Shown: positions 24,186 to 33,237, counted from the stretch's first letter. The stretch: DNA of 39,863 nt from RGIG6353 sp964650465 (GCA_964650465.1 CAZYTA010000022.1:1-39863), one strand, 5' to 3'. Notes: a model not told the origin generated them from the letters alone. A program made the numbers and translations.

Positions 24186-24902
24186 TTAATTGTCCCAATT
24201 ATGCCAAACGTTTGTTACATCTTCATTGTCATCAAGCGCATCAAGAAGACGAGTCATCATGGTAATGTCATCTTCGTTTTCAAGAGAAGAATAATTAGAA
24301 GGAATTTTTGAAGGTTCAGCAGACACAAGTGTATACCCCTTCGATGTCAGCGCTTCAGAAACAGCTGACAAATCGGAAGGTAAAGTGGTTATTTCAAAAA
24401 TTTCGTCTTCTATTGCTACATCCTCTGCTCCGGCTTCAAGTGCATCCTCCATAAGCTGATCATCGTCTATATCGTCATTTTCAATAACAATAACACCTTT
24501 GTCAGAGAACATAAAGCTTACACATCCGATAGCACCCATGTTTCCGCCGAATTTGTCAAAATAATGTCTTACTTCAGCACTTGTTCTGTTTCTGTTATCG
24601 GTAGTAGCCTCAACTATTACTGCCACGCCAGAGGGACCGTATCCTTCATAATAGATAACCTCATAATTTGCATCGTCCGAGCTTGCTTTTTTAATTATTC
24701 TGTCAATGTTATCATTAGGTACGTTGTTGGACTTTGCCTTTGCAATGATATCACGCAGCTTGCTGTTAGATGTAGGGTCTGCGCCGCCCTCTTTAACAGC
24801 TACAGCAATTTCTTTGCCGATTTTTGTAAAGACCTTTGCTCTTTGTGCATCTGTCTTTTCTTTTTTGTGCATTATATTTTTCCATTTTGAATGTCCTGAC
24901 AT
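24186..24902 (-). CDS. yebC: YebC/PmpR (TACO1) family protein
   Basis: A 238-residue protein of normal family length. The N terminus MSGHSKWKNIMHKKEKTDAQ is the universal signature, and the remaining two alpha/beta domains include YYEGYGPSGVAVIVEATTDN (about 80-99) and FDKFGGNMGAIGCVSFMF (about 110-127). The family was first described as transcription regulators. Later work links it to translation at difficult proline stretches, as for mitochondrial TACO1. It lies 20 bp downstream of argS and is probably co-transcribed with it, a context that suits a translation role. Confidence 0.95.
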   Translation of the reverse strand: MSGHSKWKNIMHKKEKTDAQRAKVFTKIGKEIAVAVKEGGADPTSNSKLRDIIAKAKSNNVPNDNIDRIIKKASSDDANYEVIYYEGYGPSGVAVIVEATTDNRNRTSAEVRHYFDKFGGNMGAIGCVSFMFSDKGVIVIENDDIDDDQLMEDALEAGAEDVAIEDEIFEITTLPSDLSAVSEALTSKGYTLVSAEPSKIPSNYSSLENEDDITMMTRLLDALDDNEDVTNVWHNWDN

Positions 24903-24922
24903 AATTTATATACCTTCCTATC

Positions 24923-26626
24923 TTAAATTTTTTCTGTTTTTTCCATACCAATAAGCCAAAGAGCATTTCCGAGAACGGATTTCACCGTTTGACAAATTCT
25001 GAGTCTGAGAGCCTTTGATGCATCATCTGCCTTGATTATAGGGCAGTTGTGATAAAAGCGATTGAATGCATGGCAAACATCAAGCATATATCTCGAAATA
25101 ACCGACGGTTCATAATCATCCAATGCCTGTCGAACTCGAATCGGGAAAAGAGAAAGAATTTTAATCATTTCCTTCTCATCTTCGGTAATATCAATTGCCG
25201 ACGGTACATCGGGAACCGCAGTTTTTTCCAAAACGCTGCATGCCCTTACATAGGTGTATTGAACATATGGACCGGTATTTCCATCAAAATTGAGAGCTTC
25301 TTCCCATATGAAGTTAATGTCCTTGATTCGACCTGCAGAAAGCTGATTAAAAATAACAGCTCCGACACCCACCTTACGAGCAATCTCATCCTTATCGTCG
25401 CAATCCGGATTTTTCTCTTCAATAACCTCACGAACACGCTTAATAGCTTCACCGAAAAGGTCTTCAAGAAGAACAGCATTACCAGCACGTGTTGCAAGCT
25501 TTTGACCGCCTATGCTAACCTTTCCGTAAGGTACATGAACAAGCTGGTCCTCCCAGTCATATCCCATGAGACCAATTACTTTGAAAAATTGAGCAAAGTG
25601 AAGGCTTTGTCCTGCATCTGTTACATAAATGCATTTATCAAAATTATAGGTATTTTTACGATACAGCGCCGCAGTAATGTCACGGGTAGCGTAAATAGTA
25701 GAACCGTCACTTTTTAAAATAATACAAGGAGGCATTTTGTAGTCCTCAAGCGGAACTATCATTGCTCCGTCGCTTTCAACAAGCAAGCCCTTCTCGTCCA
25801 ATTCTTTTACAACTGCATCCATTTTGTCGTTATAAAAGCTTTCGCCGCTGTAGCTCTCAAAGCTGACACCGAGGAGGTCATAAGTTTTCATAAATTCCTT
25901 TAGACTTATTTCCTTGAACCAGCGCCAAATGGACAGTAATTCCTCGTCACCGTTTTCCATCTTTGTAAATGCGGCTCTTGCCTCGTCGTTAAGAGAAGGT
26001 TCTTTTTCTGCTTCAATATAGAACTTTTGATATATTCTTTCGAGTTCCTTAACACCAAGTCTCTCAACTTCTTCCTTACTGCCCCATTTGCTGTATGCGA
26101 CGGCAAGACGACCATACTGTGTCCCCCAGTCACCCAGGTGATTGATACCTACGCACTTATATCCGGAAAATTCGTGAATTCTCTTAATAGAATTACCGAT
26201 TGCTGTAGTGCCCAAATGTCCGATATGAAAGCGTTTTGCCATATTGGGAGAAGAATAATCAATACACATTGTTTTTCCGCAGCCAACATCAAGCTTACCG
26301 AACTCGTCTCCGAGATTGAGCATGTTTCCAAGCATTGAATTCACTGTATATTCGCTACTGATGAACACATTGAGATATCCCGAAACTACTTCGATTTTAG
26401 AAACACCATCAACCACCAATCCGTCAGCAAGCGCTTCTGCAATTTGCTGAGGCGAGCGTCTCAGCGTACGACTGAGCTTGAATGAAGGAAACGCAACATC
26501 TCCCATATGAGGTTCGGGTGGAAATTCAAACATTTCACCTATCTCATCAGAAGAAATTTCTGCAGAGAATGCTGAAAGTATTTTATCAGAAATAGATTTT
26601 GCAAGTACTTTTTTAAAGTTTAACAT
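24923..26626 (-). CDS. argS: Arginine--tRNA ligase
   Basis: A 567-residue class I aminoacyl-tRNA synthetase that charges tRNA-Arg. It has the N-terminal Add1 domain (about 1-90), HIGH in KRFHIGHLGTTAIGNSI (about 134-137), a KMSKS-like loop in IGGQKLATRAGN and the C-terminal DALR anticodon-binding helices (about 445-567). The ATG has no adjacent ribosome site. GGAGGA lies 24 nt upstream, with a small hairpin (ACGGC/GCCGT) in between that would shorten the distance. It sits 31 bp after the DUF3048 lipoprotein gene in the same direction. Confidence 0.97.
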   Translation of the reverse strand: MLNFKKVLAKSISDKILSAFSAEISSDEIGEMFEFPPEPHMGDVAFPSFKLSRTLRRSPQQIAEALADGLVVDGVSKIEVVSGYLNVFISSEYTVNSMLGNMLNLGDEFGKLDVGCGKTMCIDYSSPNMAKRFHIGHLGTTAIGNSIKRIHEFSGYKCVGINHLGDWGTQYGRLAVAYSKWGSKEEVERLGVKELERIYQKFYIEAEKEPSLNDEARAAFTKMENGDEELLSIWRWFKEISLKEFMKTYDLLGVSFESYSGESFYNDKMDAVVKELDEKGLLVESDGAMIVPLEDYKMPPCIILKSDGSTIYATRDITAALYRKNTYNFDKCIYVTDAGQSLHFAQFFKVIGLMGYDWEDQLVHVPYGKVSIGGQKLATRAGNAVLLEDLFGEAIKRVREVIEEKNPDCDDKDEIARKVGVGAVIFNQLSAGRIKDINFIWEEALNFDGNTGPYVQYTYVRACSVLEKTAVPDVPSAIDITEDEKEMIKILSLFPIRVRQALDDYEPSVISRYMLDVCHAFNRFYHNCPIIKADDASKALRLRICQTVKSVLGNALWLIGMEKTEKI

Positions 26627-26634
26627 TGTTATTT

Positions 26635-26656
26635 ACGGCACTACGCCGTATCCTCC
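26635..26656 (-). promoter_or_regulatory. Ribosome-binding site with hairpin spacer for argS
   Basis: On the minus strand GGAGGA (26656-26651) is followed by the hairpin ACGGC-loop-GCCGT (26649-26635) and then the ATG at 26626. Folding reduces the effective spacing to about 10 nt. Confidence 0.45.
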
Positions 26657-26657
26657 G

Positions 26658-27770
26658 TTATTTTGTTATTTTTATATTTTGTTTATTGTTTTTGTTAAAC
26701 AGCGTTATATGGGTTTTACCGGGGTTAAGCATAAGCTCCTCACCATCAAATTCCAAAAGAATTGAATTGCCCGTGACTCCGGACCATGAGATATCAATCT
26801 TCTGTCCGCCGCTGAAATAATATCCGCTTCCGCCTGAAGCAAGGTCAATATCCAGTCTGCCTTCGGAATCAATCACTTTTTCGCCAACAAAAAGAACTAA
26901 AACATTTGTAAAACTAAGCTGTTCACCGCCAGCAGCATCAATATGAGGAGAGCCATAGCTATACTTCAGATATGTATTGGTATCTTTATCATAATCAAAC
27001 CGAACAGTAACATACCCTGAATGTTTTAAACTGACAGAGCTTGCACACTCGCCTTCAAGCTGAACAAAATTTTCTGAAAAAGAATAAGGTGAATTAAATG
27101 AATCACTGTATTCTTTTTCATATTCAAGCTCGTCTACAGCAACAGAAAGCTTTGCTCCGTTTGTCATCATAGAATGCTCATATCCGTTATTTCTTATCCT
27201 GTCACTGTCACGGTAAAAAGTATTTTTGGGAAGATAATTCATATTGACGCCGTCAATATGAGCTACATTTGAATTAATAAGCTTATCATAAGCCAAAGGA
27301 CTGCCTCCGGCATGTACAAAAATAGCTTCGTGTAATTCCGAAAGCTCAACAAAATAGTCTCTCGCAGAACGTATTGACCCGATACTGCCCAGGCTTTCCC
27401 AATCAGTAAACAGAGCCATCAGTCTTGTAATTCCGCCTTCTGCATCACATTCATATACTACATCGGCTTTGGATATTTCGCTCTGAGGTAAGCTGACCTG
27501 TATATTATTATACATCACCGCAATCGGGCGAAATGTTTTTACTTCATCGGTACATGGAAGCCCCGACAAAGGTGAACGCTCAGTATTAAAATTTTCAATA
27601 TCAACTTCGTTTTTTATCGACGTTGTATCGTCAAACTCAGGAGAAATATCAACTACTGCTTCAACATCATCGTGAGATATTTCTTTTGGTTTATCCGTTT
27701 TGCTATTGTCAGAGCAAGAACACAAAACCAGGCAAAACACCACAAAAAATATTGCTGTATATTTTTTCAA
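26658..27770 (-). CDS. DUF3048 domain lipoprotein (YerB-like)
   Basis: A 370-residue exported lipoprotein. The start is TTG at 27770, one base after the HAD stop codon and 6 nt after AGAGG. The longer frame upstream lies entirely within the HAD gene. The leader MKKYTAIFF is followed by a hydrophobic stretch and the lipobox LCSC (Cys19). After a charged linker, the N-terminal DUF3048 domain begins at about 70 (SPLGLP-like SPLSGLPC, then RPIAVMYNN) and contains STGSIRSARDYF-type sequence (GSIGSIRSARDYF, about 130). The C-terminal DUF3048_C domain covers about 240-365. YerB homologues are cell-envelope proteins of unknown function in Firmicutes. Confidence 0.87.
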   Translation of the reverse strand: MKKYTAIFFVVFCLVLCSCSDNSKTDKPKEISHDDVEAVVDISPEFDDTTSIKNEVDIENFNTERSPLSGLPCTDEVKTFRPIAVMYNNIQVSLPQSEISKADVVYECDAEGGITRLMALFTDWESLGSIGSIRSARDYFVELSELHEAIFVHAGGSPLAYDKLINSNVAHIDGVNMNYLPKNTFYRDSDRIRNNGYEHSMMTNGAKLSVAVDELEYEKEYSDSFNSPYSFSENFVQLEGECASSVSLKHSGYVTVRFDYDKDTNTYLKYSYGSPHIDAAGGEQLSFTNVLVLFVGEKVIDSEGRLDIDLASGGSGYYFSGGQKIDISWSGVTGNSILLEFDGEELMLNPGKTHITLFNKNNKQNIKITK

Positions 27771-27771
27771 T

Positions 27772-28428
27772 TTAAACCTCTTTAATTTTAAACAAATCTG
27801 CCAGTTCTGACACCGAATCAACAATGGCAGATGCAGATGCAAACTCATCACGCTTGCCGTAACCGTATGTAACACCAATAGAGGCAACCCCGTTTTGGGC
27901 GGCTCCGTCGGTATCATAGGAGCGATCTCCGATCATCAAAGCTTCATCAGGAGATATAGCTAAATCTAAAAGGACCTTTCTTATAACGTCTGACTTCTCT
28001 GAAACCTTATCATCGAATGTGGCACCGACAACCATATAGAAATTCTTTGTAAGTTCAAATTTTTCAAGGATTCTTTCGGCAAAAGGCTGTGGCTTTGAAG
28101 TGGCAAGAATAATTTTGTACCTTACGGAAAGATGCTCTATAAGGTCCTTTATGCCGTCATAAAGAGTACAGTCAAAAATGCCTTTCTCGGGATAATATTC
28201 TCTGTAAAACTCAACTGCACGCAACGCATCCTCCTCGGACATTGAGAAATAGGTCATATAAGCAAACTTAAGAGGAGGACCTATAAAAGGCAGCAGTTCC
28301 CTTCTGTCATTAACTGTTATACCGAATTTATTAAGAGAATACTCAACAGATTTTGTAACGCCTTCAAACGGGTCGGTAATAGTGCCGTCAAGGTCAAATA
28401 ATATATATTTTATGTTATCAAATTTCAT
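27772..28428 (-). CDS. HAD-family phosphatase (phosphoglycolate phosphatase-like)
   Basis: A 218-residue HAD hydrolase with a C1-type cap. Motif I FDLDGT contains the nucleophile Asp12 and the acid/base Asp14. The cap spans about 20-85, motif II is ATSKP (about 109-113), the Lys of motif III lies near 142, and motif IV is MIGDRSYD (about 163-170). The fingerprint matches Gph/PpaX-type enzymes, which hydrolyse phosphoglycolate or pyrophosphate, but the substrate is not settled by sequence. It lies between xpt (1 bp gap) and the lipoprotein gene (1 bp gap), so it is firmly within this operon. Its ribosome site is weak, which suggests coupling to xpt. Confidence 0.88.
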   Translation of the reverse strand: MKFDNIKYILFDLDGTITDPFEGVTKSVEYSLNKFGITVNDRRELLPFIGPPLKFAYMTYFSMSEEDALRAVEFYREYYPEKGIFDCTLYDGIKDLIEHLSVRYKIILATSKPQPFAERILEKFELTKNFYMVVGATFDDKVSEKSDVIRKVLLDLAISPDEALMIGDRSYDTDGAAQNGVASIGVTYGYGKRDEFASASAIVDSVSELADLFKIKEV

Positions 28429-28429
28429 T

Positions 28430-29002
28430 TTAATCTCTATACGATATGGTGTTATCTGTCATTTTATCTATAACTGCAAGTGATTCAACTCTTATTCCTT
28501 GCTCTCTCAACTTATCTCCGCCGCCTTGAAATCCCTTTTCAATAACAGCTCCAACCCCAACAAGTGTAGCGCCGGATTGCTTAACAATATCAATAAGTCC
28601 TATCATAGCACAACCATTGGCAAGAAAATCATCAATAATTATTACCCTGTCGTCAGGACAGAGAAATTGCTTAGAAACGATGACAGTATATTCTCTGCCG
28701 TGTGTAAAGGAAACCACATTAGAGGAAAACACATCGGAAGCAATGTTTTTCGTTTTATTCTTTTTTGCAAAAACAACGGGAACATGGAAATGCTGAGCAA
28801 CTATACATGCGATGCCAATACCTGAAGCTTCAATTGTCAGAATTTTATTAACACCATCATTTTTGAATCGTTCAAAATACTCTTTTCCTACTTCGTTGAG
28901 AAAATCAGTATCAATCTGATGATTCAGAAAACTGTCCACCTTCAAAATATTTCCGGGAAAAACTTTTCCTTTTTGTGCTATCATATCTTTGAGCAATTGC
29001 AT
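28430..29002 (-). CDS. xpt: Xanthine phosphoribosyltransferase
   Basis: A 190-residue type I phosphoribosyltransferase, exactly the family length, that converts xanthine and PRPP to XMP. MQLLKDMIAQKGKVFPGNILKVDSF-type start, LTIEASGIGIACIVA (about 55-69) and the PRPP loop VIIIDDFLANGCAMIGL (about 119-135) are diagnostic. XMP is the substrate of the GMP synthase at the left edge. GGAAGGTG precedes the ATG. The leader is short and no purine riboswitch is seen, unlike many Firmicute xpt genes. Confidence 0.95.
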   Translation of the reverse strand: MQLLKDMIAQKGKVFPGNILKVDSFLNHQIDTDFLNEVGKEYFERFKNDGVNKILTIEASGIGIACIVAQHFHVPVVFAKKNKTKNIASDVFSSNVVSFTHGREYTVIVSKQFLCPDDRVIIIDDFLANGCAMIGLIDIVKQSGATLVGVGAVIEKGFQGGGDKLREQGIRVESLAVIDKMTDNTISYRD

Positions 29003-29035
29003 ATTTTCACCTTCCGTTATTTTTCTGATACAGAT

Positions 29036-29064
29036 ATTATACTATATTTATTATTTTTTTACAA
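29036..29064 (-). promoter_or_regulatory. Promoter of the xpt operon
   Basis: On the minus strand TTGTAA (29064-29059) and TATAAT (29041-29036) are 17 bp apart. The -35 overlaps the end of the SDR gene. Confidence 0.75.
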
Positions 29065-29824
29065 GAGGAAAAGGTATATTGTTTGTTTTTTTCAACTGTT
29101 GCTTATAAACAAGCCTTGACATGGTCTTTTCAGGTAAAATTCTTGACAAAAAAACAAGCACTCCGGTAAGAAAATCGGAAAATACAATTTCTTTTCCTTT
29201 CAGCATTCCGTCAACAGCCTTACGAGCTACAAATTCAGCTGTAACAGCACCCTTGCCAACAGCTATCCCGTCTTCCTTGCCAAAGTTCGTTATCACAGGA
29301 CCCGGGCAAAACAGAGTAAGCTTGACACCGTACCCGCACCTTTCGGCTTCACGAGATAAAGCTCTTGTAAGTCGATGAACATACGCTTTTGAAGCGTAAT
29401 AAGATGAAAAAGCAGGACCCACAAAATACGCAGCAGAAGAAGCAACATTAAGTATTCTGCCGCTCCCTCTTTTAACAAACTCAGTGTAATATAACTTTGT
29501 AAGGATGTGAAGAGCTTTGATATTCAAATCAATCATATCAAGCTCACGCTCCATATCGGTTCTGTCAAATTCACCGAAAACACCTGTCCCTGCACAGTTT
29601 ACAATAATATCAGCATCACTGTGCCTATAAAAAAGCTGCTCCGCAGAGTCTTTGTTTGTTAAATCAAGAATTTCAACAGTGCTCGAGGTACTCAATTGTT
29701 TTGACAAGTTAAAGAGAGATTGTTCGTTTCTGCCAGTCAAAACCGTGTGAAAACCTTTCGATGACAAGTATACGGCAATTTCGCGTCCGATACCTGAACC
29801 TGCTCCCGTTATAACAGCCTTCAA
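29051..29824 (-). CDS. Short-chain dehydrogenase/reductase (SDR) family oxidoreductase
   Basis: A 257-residue classical SDR. It has the NAD(P)-binding TGxxxGIG loop in ITGAGSGIGREIAVYL (about 5-20), NCAG near residue 80, catalytic Ser in NVASSAAYF (about 132) and YxxxK in SSYYASKAYVHR (Tyr about 146, Lys about 150). Arg in TGRNEQS after the second strand suggests NADP preference. The start is TTG at 29824, 9 nt after GGAGGA. The ATG eight codons upstream is less likely because the 3' arm of a terminator-like hairpin covers its only possible ribosome site. The substrate is unknown. The C terminus carries a hydrophobic stretch (about 215-235, FSDFLTGVLVFLSRILP) of the kind seen in DltE/YqjQ-like members. 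Confidence 0.85.
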   Translation of the reverse strand: MKAVITGAGSGIGREIAVYLSSKGFHTVLTGRNEQSLFNLSKQLSTSSTVEILDLTNKDSAEQLFYRHSDADIIVNCAGTGVFGEFDRTDMERELDMIDLNIKALHILTKLYYTEFVKRGSGRILNVASSAAYFVGPAFSSYYASKAYVHRLTRALSREAERCGYGVKLTLFCPGPVITNFGKEDGIAVGKGAVTAEFVARKAVDGMLKGKEIVFSDFLTGVLVFLSRILPEKTMSRLVYKQQLKKTNNIPFPLVKK

Positions 29825-29853
29825 TGCTTTTATCCTCCGACAAAACATAGTAA

Positions 29854-29877
29854 GTCTCCACTCAAAAGAGTGGAGAC
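29854..29877 (-). terminator. Hairpin after the gamma-like subunit gene, probable weak terminator
   Basis: A perfect 10-bp stem (29854-29863 with 29868-29877) and a 4-nt loop. The T-run on the minus strand is poor, so partial readthrough into the SDR gene is likely. Confidence 0.5.
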
Positions 29878-29887
29878 AAACTGTTTA

Positions 29888-30052
29888 CTATTTTTTCTTC
29901 AGTGATGAAACTTTCGCAAAAGCAAAGACTATTATGGAAATTACTGCCATAACAACAAAAATAGCCGCAAGTCCCTGCCATGTTACTGTAAGCGCATTAC
30001 TCAAGTCCGCTGTATTAACATTCGATTTAAAAAGCTCTACAAACTTATTCAT
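29888..30052 (-). CDS. OadG-like small membrane subunit of a sodium-pumping decarboxylase
   Basis: A 54-residue protein behind a perfect AAGGAGGA site. It has one transmembrane helix (about 28-48, LAAIFVVMAVISIIVFAFAKV) and a basic C terminus ending KKK, the layout of gamma subunits of oxaloacetate/methylmalonyl-CoA decarboxylase. The gene lies 15 bp downstream of the beta-subunit gene and would help assemble that membrane complex. It is shorter than typical OadG and lacks the Pro/Ala-rich tail, so it is a minimal version. Confidence 0.75.
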   Translation of the reverse strand: MNKFVELFKSNVNTADLSNALTVTWQGLAAIFVVMAVISIIVFAFAKVSSLKKK

Positions 30053-30067
30053 TCTGTATCCTCCTTA

Positions 30068-31204
30068 TCAAAGCAAATTGGGGATGAGATTCAGAATAAC
30101 ACCGCCTGCAAGAACGGACGCTATCTGACCCGAAACATTTGCACCGACAGCATGCATCAGAAGATGGTTCTGGCTGTCTGCCTCAAGTCCCATTTTCTGT
30201 ATAACTCTTGCAGACATAGGAAATGCAGAAATTCCCGCTGCACCAACCATGGGATTGACTTTGTTCTTGCAAAAAATATTGAGAAGCTTTGCGAAGAAAA
30301 CGCCCGCCATAGAGTCGAGAATAAAAGCGGCAAGACCGAGCAGTATAATAATAAGGGTTTCTACCTTTACAAATTGCTCTGCTTGCATACTGAACGAAAT
30401 TGTGATACCAAGGAGAAGAGTGATAAGATTTGCAAGCACATTCTGGGCAGTATCTGAAAGGGACTTGAGAACGCCGCATTCTCTGATAAGATTACCAAAC
30501 ATCAAAAATCCGACAAGAGAAACCGACATAGGCGCAACAAGACCTGCAATTATGGTAACAATTATAGGGAAGGCTATTCTCATAGCTTTGGTTACATTTT
30601 TAGGGTTGTATTCCATTTTCATAGCTCTTTCCTTTTTAGTGGTAACGAGCTTAATGGCAAAAGGCTGAATAATGGGAACAAGAGCCATATACGAATACGC
30701 AGCAACCGCTATTTGTCCCTTGTAGTCAGAATTAAGAACCTGGCTTACAAGAATAGATGTAGGACCGTCAGCCGCTCCAATCATACCGATTGAAGCTGCA
30801 TCCTTAAGACCGAATCCGAATATTACAGCAAGTGCCATCGTAAGAAATATACCTGCCTGCGCGGCAGCGCCGAAAAGAAACATTTTAGGGTTAGAAAGAA
30901 GAGGTCCGAAGTCTATCATTGCACCTATACCGATAAAGAGTAAGAGCGGTAGTGCTTCGCTTGCCTCAATAGTGGTTTCAAAAAGCCACTCAATAATACC
31001 TTTTGCTTCGATATTTCCGCCAATTGTTTGATCAAGTGCTCCTGAAAAAGGAAGGTTCACTACAATTGCACCAAATCCCATCGGCAGCAAAAGTGAAGGC
31101 TCATACTGCTTTTTAATGGCGAGCCAAATAAGAAGTATGCCCACAATGTACATGACACACTTTTGCCATGTTATGGCTTTTATGCCGTCCAAAATAAAAT
31201 CCAT
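30068..31204 (-). CDS. Sodium ion-translocating decarboxylase, beta subunit
   Basis: A 378-residue polytopic membrane protein of the OadB/GcdB/MmdB family, which couples release of CO2 from carboxybiotin to sodium export. Conserved segments are GFGAIVVNLPFSG (about 43-55), LLFIGIGAMIDFGPLL (about 88-103) and IGMIGAADGPTSILVSQ (about 137-153), whose Asp is implicated in sodium and proton transfer. ISAFPMSARVIQKMG (about 327-341) lies near the end, with about ten helices overall. AGGAGG precedes the ATG. Only a gamma-like gene follows: no carboxyltransferase or biotin-carrier gene lies here, so the substrate (oxaloacetate, methylmalonyl-CoA or glutaconyl-CoA) is undetermined. Confidence 0.93.
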   Translation of the reverse strand: MDFILDGIKAITWQKCVMYIVGILLIWLAIKKQYEPSLLLPMGFGAIVVNLPFSGALDQTIGGNIEAKGIIEWLFETTIEASEALPLLLFIGIGAMIDFGPLLSNPKMFLFGAAAQAGIFLTMALAVIFGFGLKDAASIGMIGAADGPTSILVSQVLNSDYKGQIAVAAYSYMALVPIIQPFAIKLVTTKKERAMKMEYNPKNVTKAMRIAFPIIVTIIAGLVAPMSVSLVGFLMFGNLIRECGVLKSLSDTAQNVLANLITLLLGITISFSMQAEQFVKVETLIIILLGLAAFILDSMAGVFFAKLLNIFCKNKVNPMVGAAGISAFPMSARVIQKMGLEADSQNHLLMHAVGANVSGQIASVLAGGVILNLIPNLL

Positions 31205-31245
31205 AATTCCTCCTAAAATAAATGATAATATTTTTTTGACATAGT

Positions 31246-31274
31246 ATTATACTACAATATTCAATAATTTTCAA
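31246..31274 (-). promoter_or_regulatory. Promoter of the decarboxylase beta-subunit gene
   Basis: On the minus strand TTGAAA (31274-31269) and TATAAT (31251-31246) are 17 bp apart. Confidence 0.8.
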
Positions 31275-31344
31275 GGATTTTTTAAATATTTTTTTAATGT
31301 TATTTAAACATTAGCACATTTGATTAAAGTTTGGCATTTTTTTA

Positions 31345-31373
31345 TTGACAAAATTTGAATAACGTGATAACAT
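31345..31373 (+). promoter_or_regulatory. Promoter of the acyl-CoA synthetase gene
   Basis: TTGACA (31345-31350), a 17-bp spacer and TAACAT (31368-31373), diverging from the decarboxylase promoter. Confidence 0.65.
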
Positions 31374-31409
31374 AGTTTTGTAAACCAGATGAATGAAAGG
31401 AGCAAGATA

Positions 31410-33131
31410 TTGAAGAACTATCCAATCTATGAATGTACAAAATTCAGAAACTTTAAAGAGCTGCTTGAGAAAGCTGTTGCAAAAGAAGATAAAGCCGCTT
31501 TCAAATACAGATACGAAAAACAAATAACAGAGGTGTCATACAAGGCGTTCAAAAATGAAGTAGACAGACTGTCCATTGCCCTTTGTGCCCTCGGACTTGA
31601 CAATACCCACATAGCAATTGTTGGAGAAAACTCATACAGATGGGTAAATATATTTATGTCACTGCTTTGTACACGAGCAACCGCCGTACCTGTTGACCGA
31701 GAACTGCCCGAAGAACAAATGCTCAACGTTCTTGAATCCAGTGACAGTGAAATTATATTCTATTCAGAGAGCTTCGATGATTTTATATCAAAAAACGCCG
31801 ACAAGCTCATAAAAGTTAAAAAGTTTGTTCGTTATTCTCCGTGGTCACCTGTTACAGAAAACGGAATCGGAGAAGTAGGCAATAAGTTTATAGATTTTGA
31901 AACACTGTGGGCATACGGCAAAATATCCTCAAGCAACTCGTACAACGAGGTCGAAGTAAAAAGCGACGATGTAAAGCTGCTTGTATATACTTCGGGAACA
32001 ACAGGCACTGCAAAAGGAGTAATGCTGACTACCGAAAACATCTGCACCTGCGTCGACGGAGGTCTTTCACTGGCAAAGCTTGACGGAACATGCCTCTCTG
32101 TACTCCCCTATCACCACACATATGCTTCTGTTTGTGATATTATCGGTGGTCTCACTTCCCATGTGACTATTTGTATCAATGAAGGCTTGCGAGCTGTTTT
32201 AACAAATTTGAAGGAATATAAACCGGACTATCTCTTCCTCGTACCGCGATATCTTGAAGTTTTTCACGAAAGAATATGGAAGGAAGCAGAAAGAACCGGT
32301 AAAGACAAACTTCTCAGAAAAATGATCAAGATAAGTAACAACCTCTTAAAAGTCGGAATTGATATGAGAAGTGTCTTATTTAAATCCGTAACCGGTGCAT
32401 TTGGCGGAAATTTGAAATTTCTGATGTGCGGAGGCGCACTTTTGCGACCCGATCTTGGTGACTTTTTTGAATCAATCGGTATTCCCGTGGTAATAGGATA
32501 CGGTATAACAGAATGTTCTCCACTTGTGTCAGCTAACAGAAACAAATTTTATGACGTCAGGACCGTAGGACTTCCTATTCCCAGCATCACGTTGAAAATT
32601 GATTCTCCAAACGAAGAAGGTATAGGCGAGATTGTTGTCAAGGGACCGACTGTAATGAAGGGGTATTACAAAAACGAAGAGGCAACAAAAGAAGCCATTA
32701 AGGACGGATGGTTTTATACAGGAGACTACGGCTGTGTGAACGAGCTGGGACAAATATCCGTAAAAGGCAGAAAAAAAGACATCATTGTTCTTTCAAACGG
32801 AAAAAACATCTACCCTGAAGAAATAGAAGGATATATCGCTACAATACCTGCCGTTTCAGAGGTAGTTGTTTATTCTCTTGAAAATACATCAGGAGACGAG
32901 ACATCTCTTTGTGCTGAGGTTTATCTCAATCCCGATGATTGTAAAAAGATTTCTTTACAAAGTGCCGAAGATAAAATAAAGTACATCAGCGAAAAAGTAA
33001 AAGATGTACTCGCTAAGCTACCGTCATACAAGCAAATAAGAAAAATAGTGATCCGAGATACAGAATTTGAAAAAACTACAACCAAAAAGATTATAAGAGG
33101 AAAAATTAAAAAAGCGGTCACTGACCGCTGA
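31410..33131 (+). CDS. AMP-forming acyl-CoA synthetase (long-chain fatty acid--CoA ligase type)
   Basis: A 573-residue ANL-superfamily enzyme that adenylates a carboxylic acid and transfers it to CoA. The P-loop LVYTSGTTGTAKGVMLT lies at about 190-206, YGITECSPLVS at about 367, TGDYG (motif with the ATP-ribose Asp) at about 440, and the C-terminal subdomain has KDIIVLSNGKNIYPEEIE (about 458-475) and the late catalytic Lys in TTTKKIIRGKIKK. I start at TTG 31410, 7 nt after AAAGGAG; the ATG at 31389 lies upstream of that site. The absence of membrane anchors and the overall similarity point to a fatty-acid substrate, but chain length is not readable. It is monocistronic, with a terminator in the gap. 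Confidence 0.9.
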   Translation: MKNYPIYECTKFRNFKELLEKAVAKEDKAAFKYRYEKQITEVSYKAFKNEVDRLSIALCALGLDNTHIAIVGENSYRWVNIFMSLLCTRATAVPVDRELPEEQMLNVLESSDSEIIFYSESFDDFISKNADKLIKVKKFVRYSPWSPVTENGIGEVGNKFIDFETLWAYGKISSSNSYNEVEVKSDDVKLLVYTSGTTGTAKGVMLTTENICTCVDGGLSLAKLDGTCLSVLPYHHTYASVCDIIGGLTSHVTICINEGLRAVLTNLKEYKPDYLFLVPRYLEVFHERIWKEAERTGKDKLLRKMIKISNNLLKVGIDMRSVLFKSVTGAFGGNLKFLMCGGALLRPDLGDFFESIGIPVVIGYGITECSPLVSANRNKFYDVRTVGLPIPSITLKIDSPNEEGIGEIVVKGPTVMKGYYKNEEATKEAIKDGWFYTGDYGCVNELGQISVKGRKKDIIVLSNGKNIYPEEIEGYIATIPAVSEVVVYSLENTSGDETSLCAEVYLNPDDCKKISLQSAEDKIKYISEKVKDVLAKLPSYKQIRKIVIRDTEFEKTTTKKIIRGKIKKAVTDR

Positions 33132-33237
33132 CAATGCTCGCCCATCGTAGCCTATATACGCATCAAAACCAGGCAAAACGGCGAGTCTGACTTAATGCAA
33201 TTTCATAGAAGCGTAAATAAGCTTCTGTATAACATTT

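Noticed and set aside
29002..29060. Purine riboswitch before xpt
   Set aside because: The leader is about 30 nt and lacks the conserved three-way junction sequence.
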